From the NCBI GenBank assembly GCA_963709525.1, contig CAVPXB010000024.1, positions 1-64,000 on the forward strand: a DNA stretch of 64,000 bases. Direction: 5' to 3'. Below are positions 63,502 to 64,000 of this stretch, piece by piece (within the stretch, counting starts at the first letter, position 1; the number at the start of each line of letters is the position of its first letter). The position numbers and the translations under genes were made by a program. The stretch is from CAIWHR01 sp963709525 (lineage in GTDB: Bacteria; Pseudomonadota; Gammaproteobacteria; Burkholderiales; Casimicrobiaceae). Below the pieces are notes generated by a model. That model saw only the letters and a list, made by a program, of their open reading frames with translations, ran no database searches and had not been told where the DNA came from.

Positions 63502-64000
63502 TCAGGGAATGCCGCGCGTCCCGGCTGACGATGATCCGGCAATCATTTGGCAGGCCGCCCCCGCCCGCGCGGTCGTTTGATCCGGGGCACCTATCCCGAC
63601 GGGCTTTCCGCTTTGCGCGGACTCGGTGATGGCAAGGCAGATCTCCATGGATCTGCACGCGTCAAGGACGTCGGAGCGAAGCGGCGCGCCGGTCAGCAGC
63701 GACTCCACGAAGTCGTCGATCTCCTGCTTGAACGGGTGGTGCGCCACCGAGCCGGAATTGGGCGTGTCGCCGGGGATCGGCGAGAAATCCTTCTGCCCGG
63801 GAAAGAGCTCGTTGGAGTAGAGGCGGTTGTCGCGAATGGCGCCCCGCGTCCCCAGCAGGTCGATGTTGAACTGGTAGGGGAAGCACACGCCGTCCAGGGA
63901 GGCCGACAGGCGGCCGAGCGTTCCGTCGCGAAATTCACCGCGGCGGAGAACGTGGTCGGGTAATCGAAATCGTCGCGGGCGCGCGTCGAATAGGCCGACA
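63502..64000 (-). CDS. Gfo/Idh/MocA family oxidoreductase, partial at window edge, frameshifted
   Basis: The C-terminal ~165 residues of a second oxidoreductase of this family, on the minus strand and convergent to the first. From the edge it reads AYSTRARDDFDYPTTFSAAV-N-F, then after a break near 63935 (a C missing in TTCCGCG) R-D-G-T-L-G-R-L-S-A-S-L-D-G, followed by VCFPYQFNIDLLGTRGAIRD, NRLYSNELFPGQKDFSPIPG and HHPFKQEIDDFVESLLTG, ending CRSMEICLAITESAQSGKPV. These are standard C-domain features (G-T-x-G-x-I and the final helix). The N-terminal NAD-binding half is beyond 64000. The frame break is probably an error. Confidence 0.75.
   Translation of the reverse strand, partial: VGLFDARPRRFRLPDHVLRRGEFRDGTLGRLSASLDGVCFPYQFNIDLLGTRGAIRDNRLYSNELFPGQKDFSPIPGDTPNSGSVAHHPFKQEIDDFVESLLTGAPLRSDVLDACRSMEICLAITESAQSGKPVGIGAPDQTTARAGAACQMIAGSSSAGTRGIP

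Overview
High-GC chromosomal DNA, most likely from a betaproteobacterium of the Burkholderiales/Rhodocyclales type. This is inferred from a Bug-family (TctC) solute-binding protein, HutF-type histidine degradation, a DUF1302/DUF1329 cluster, integrase-core IS relics and FNR/Dnr-type palindromes. No rRNA, tRNA, CRISPR array or intact insertion sequence was found. The content is nutrient uptake and catabolism with hints of denitrification.

Layout. 0-5 kb: oligopeptide-type ABC transporter with a histone-deacetylase-family amidohydrolase between its binding protein and permeases. 5-5.5 kb: transposase remnant and a lysine-rich small protein. 5.5-11.7 kb (minus): six-gene operon of epimerase, DHDPS-family lyase, TctC-TctB-TctA transporter and TIM-barrel isomerase, every gene broken by small indels. 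11.8-15.4 kb: HAF-repeat fragment, acetyltransferase, dCMP-type deaminase, palindromic repeat element, methyltransferase fragment and a CIA30 protein. 15.5-20.5 kb: exported 5'-nucleotidase-like phosphoesterase and arylsulfatase with a divergent LysR regulator. 20.6-24.4 kb: alpha/beta hydrolase, exported unknown proteins, second palindromic element. 24.5-28.5 kb (minus): polyamine-type ABC transporter. 28.7-29.7 kb: Zn alcohol dehydrogenase with an FNR-type site. 30.3-37.3 kb: DUF1302, DUF1329, YCF48-like and RND/MMPL envelope cluster (frameshifted). 37.5-40.1 kb: glycogen phosphorylase. 40.6-43.4 kb: double NarK nitrate/nitrite transporter with an FNR-type site. 43.8-48 kb: HDOD protein, membrane spermidine-synthase-like protein, exported PIMT. 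48.2-55.7 kb: divergent hut genes (hutC-D-I-F and hutU-H) around a palindromic operator. 55.8-63.5 kb: amino-sugar cluster nagA, GntR regulator, TRAP transporter (order P-M-Q, with a 167-bp palindrome before Q), SIS protein, nagB and a Gfo/Idh/MocA oxidoreductase, then a second, edge-truncated oxidoreductase on the other strand.

How genes work together. Four perfect TTGAC-N4-GTCAA palindromes (23.0, 23.3, 29.76 and 43.43 kb), two at activator-like distances from narK and the alcohol dehydrogenase, suggest a low-oxygen regulon. The hut genes take histidine to formylglutamate, but hutG is not in the window. The 55.8-63.5 kb cluster looks like uptake and breakdown of an N-acetylated amino sugar, with no kinase in view. 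The amidohydrolase in the peptide-type ABC operon suggests import followed by deacetylation.

Caveat. Many genes are split by single-base indels concentrated in a few blocks (0.8-1.7, 5.5-11.7, 30.5-37.2, and single hits at 38.5, 47.5, 51.0, 51.4 and 63.9 kb), while other blocks are clean. I read these mainly as sequence or assembly errors, gave such genes their full corrected span, and typed them CDS. True remnants are typed pseudogene.
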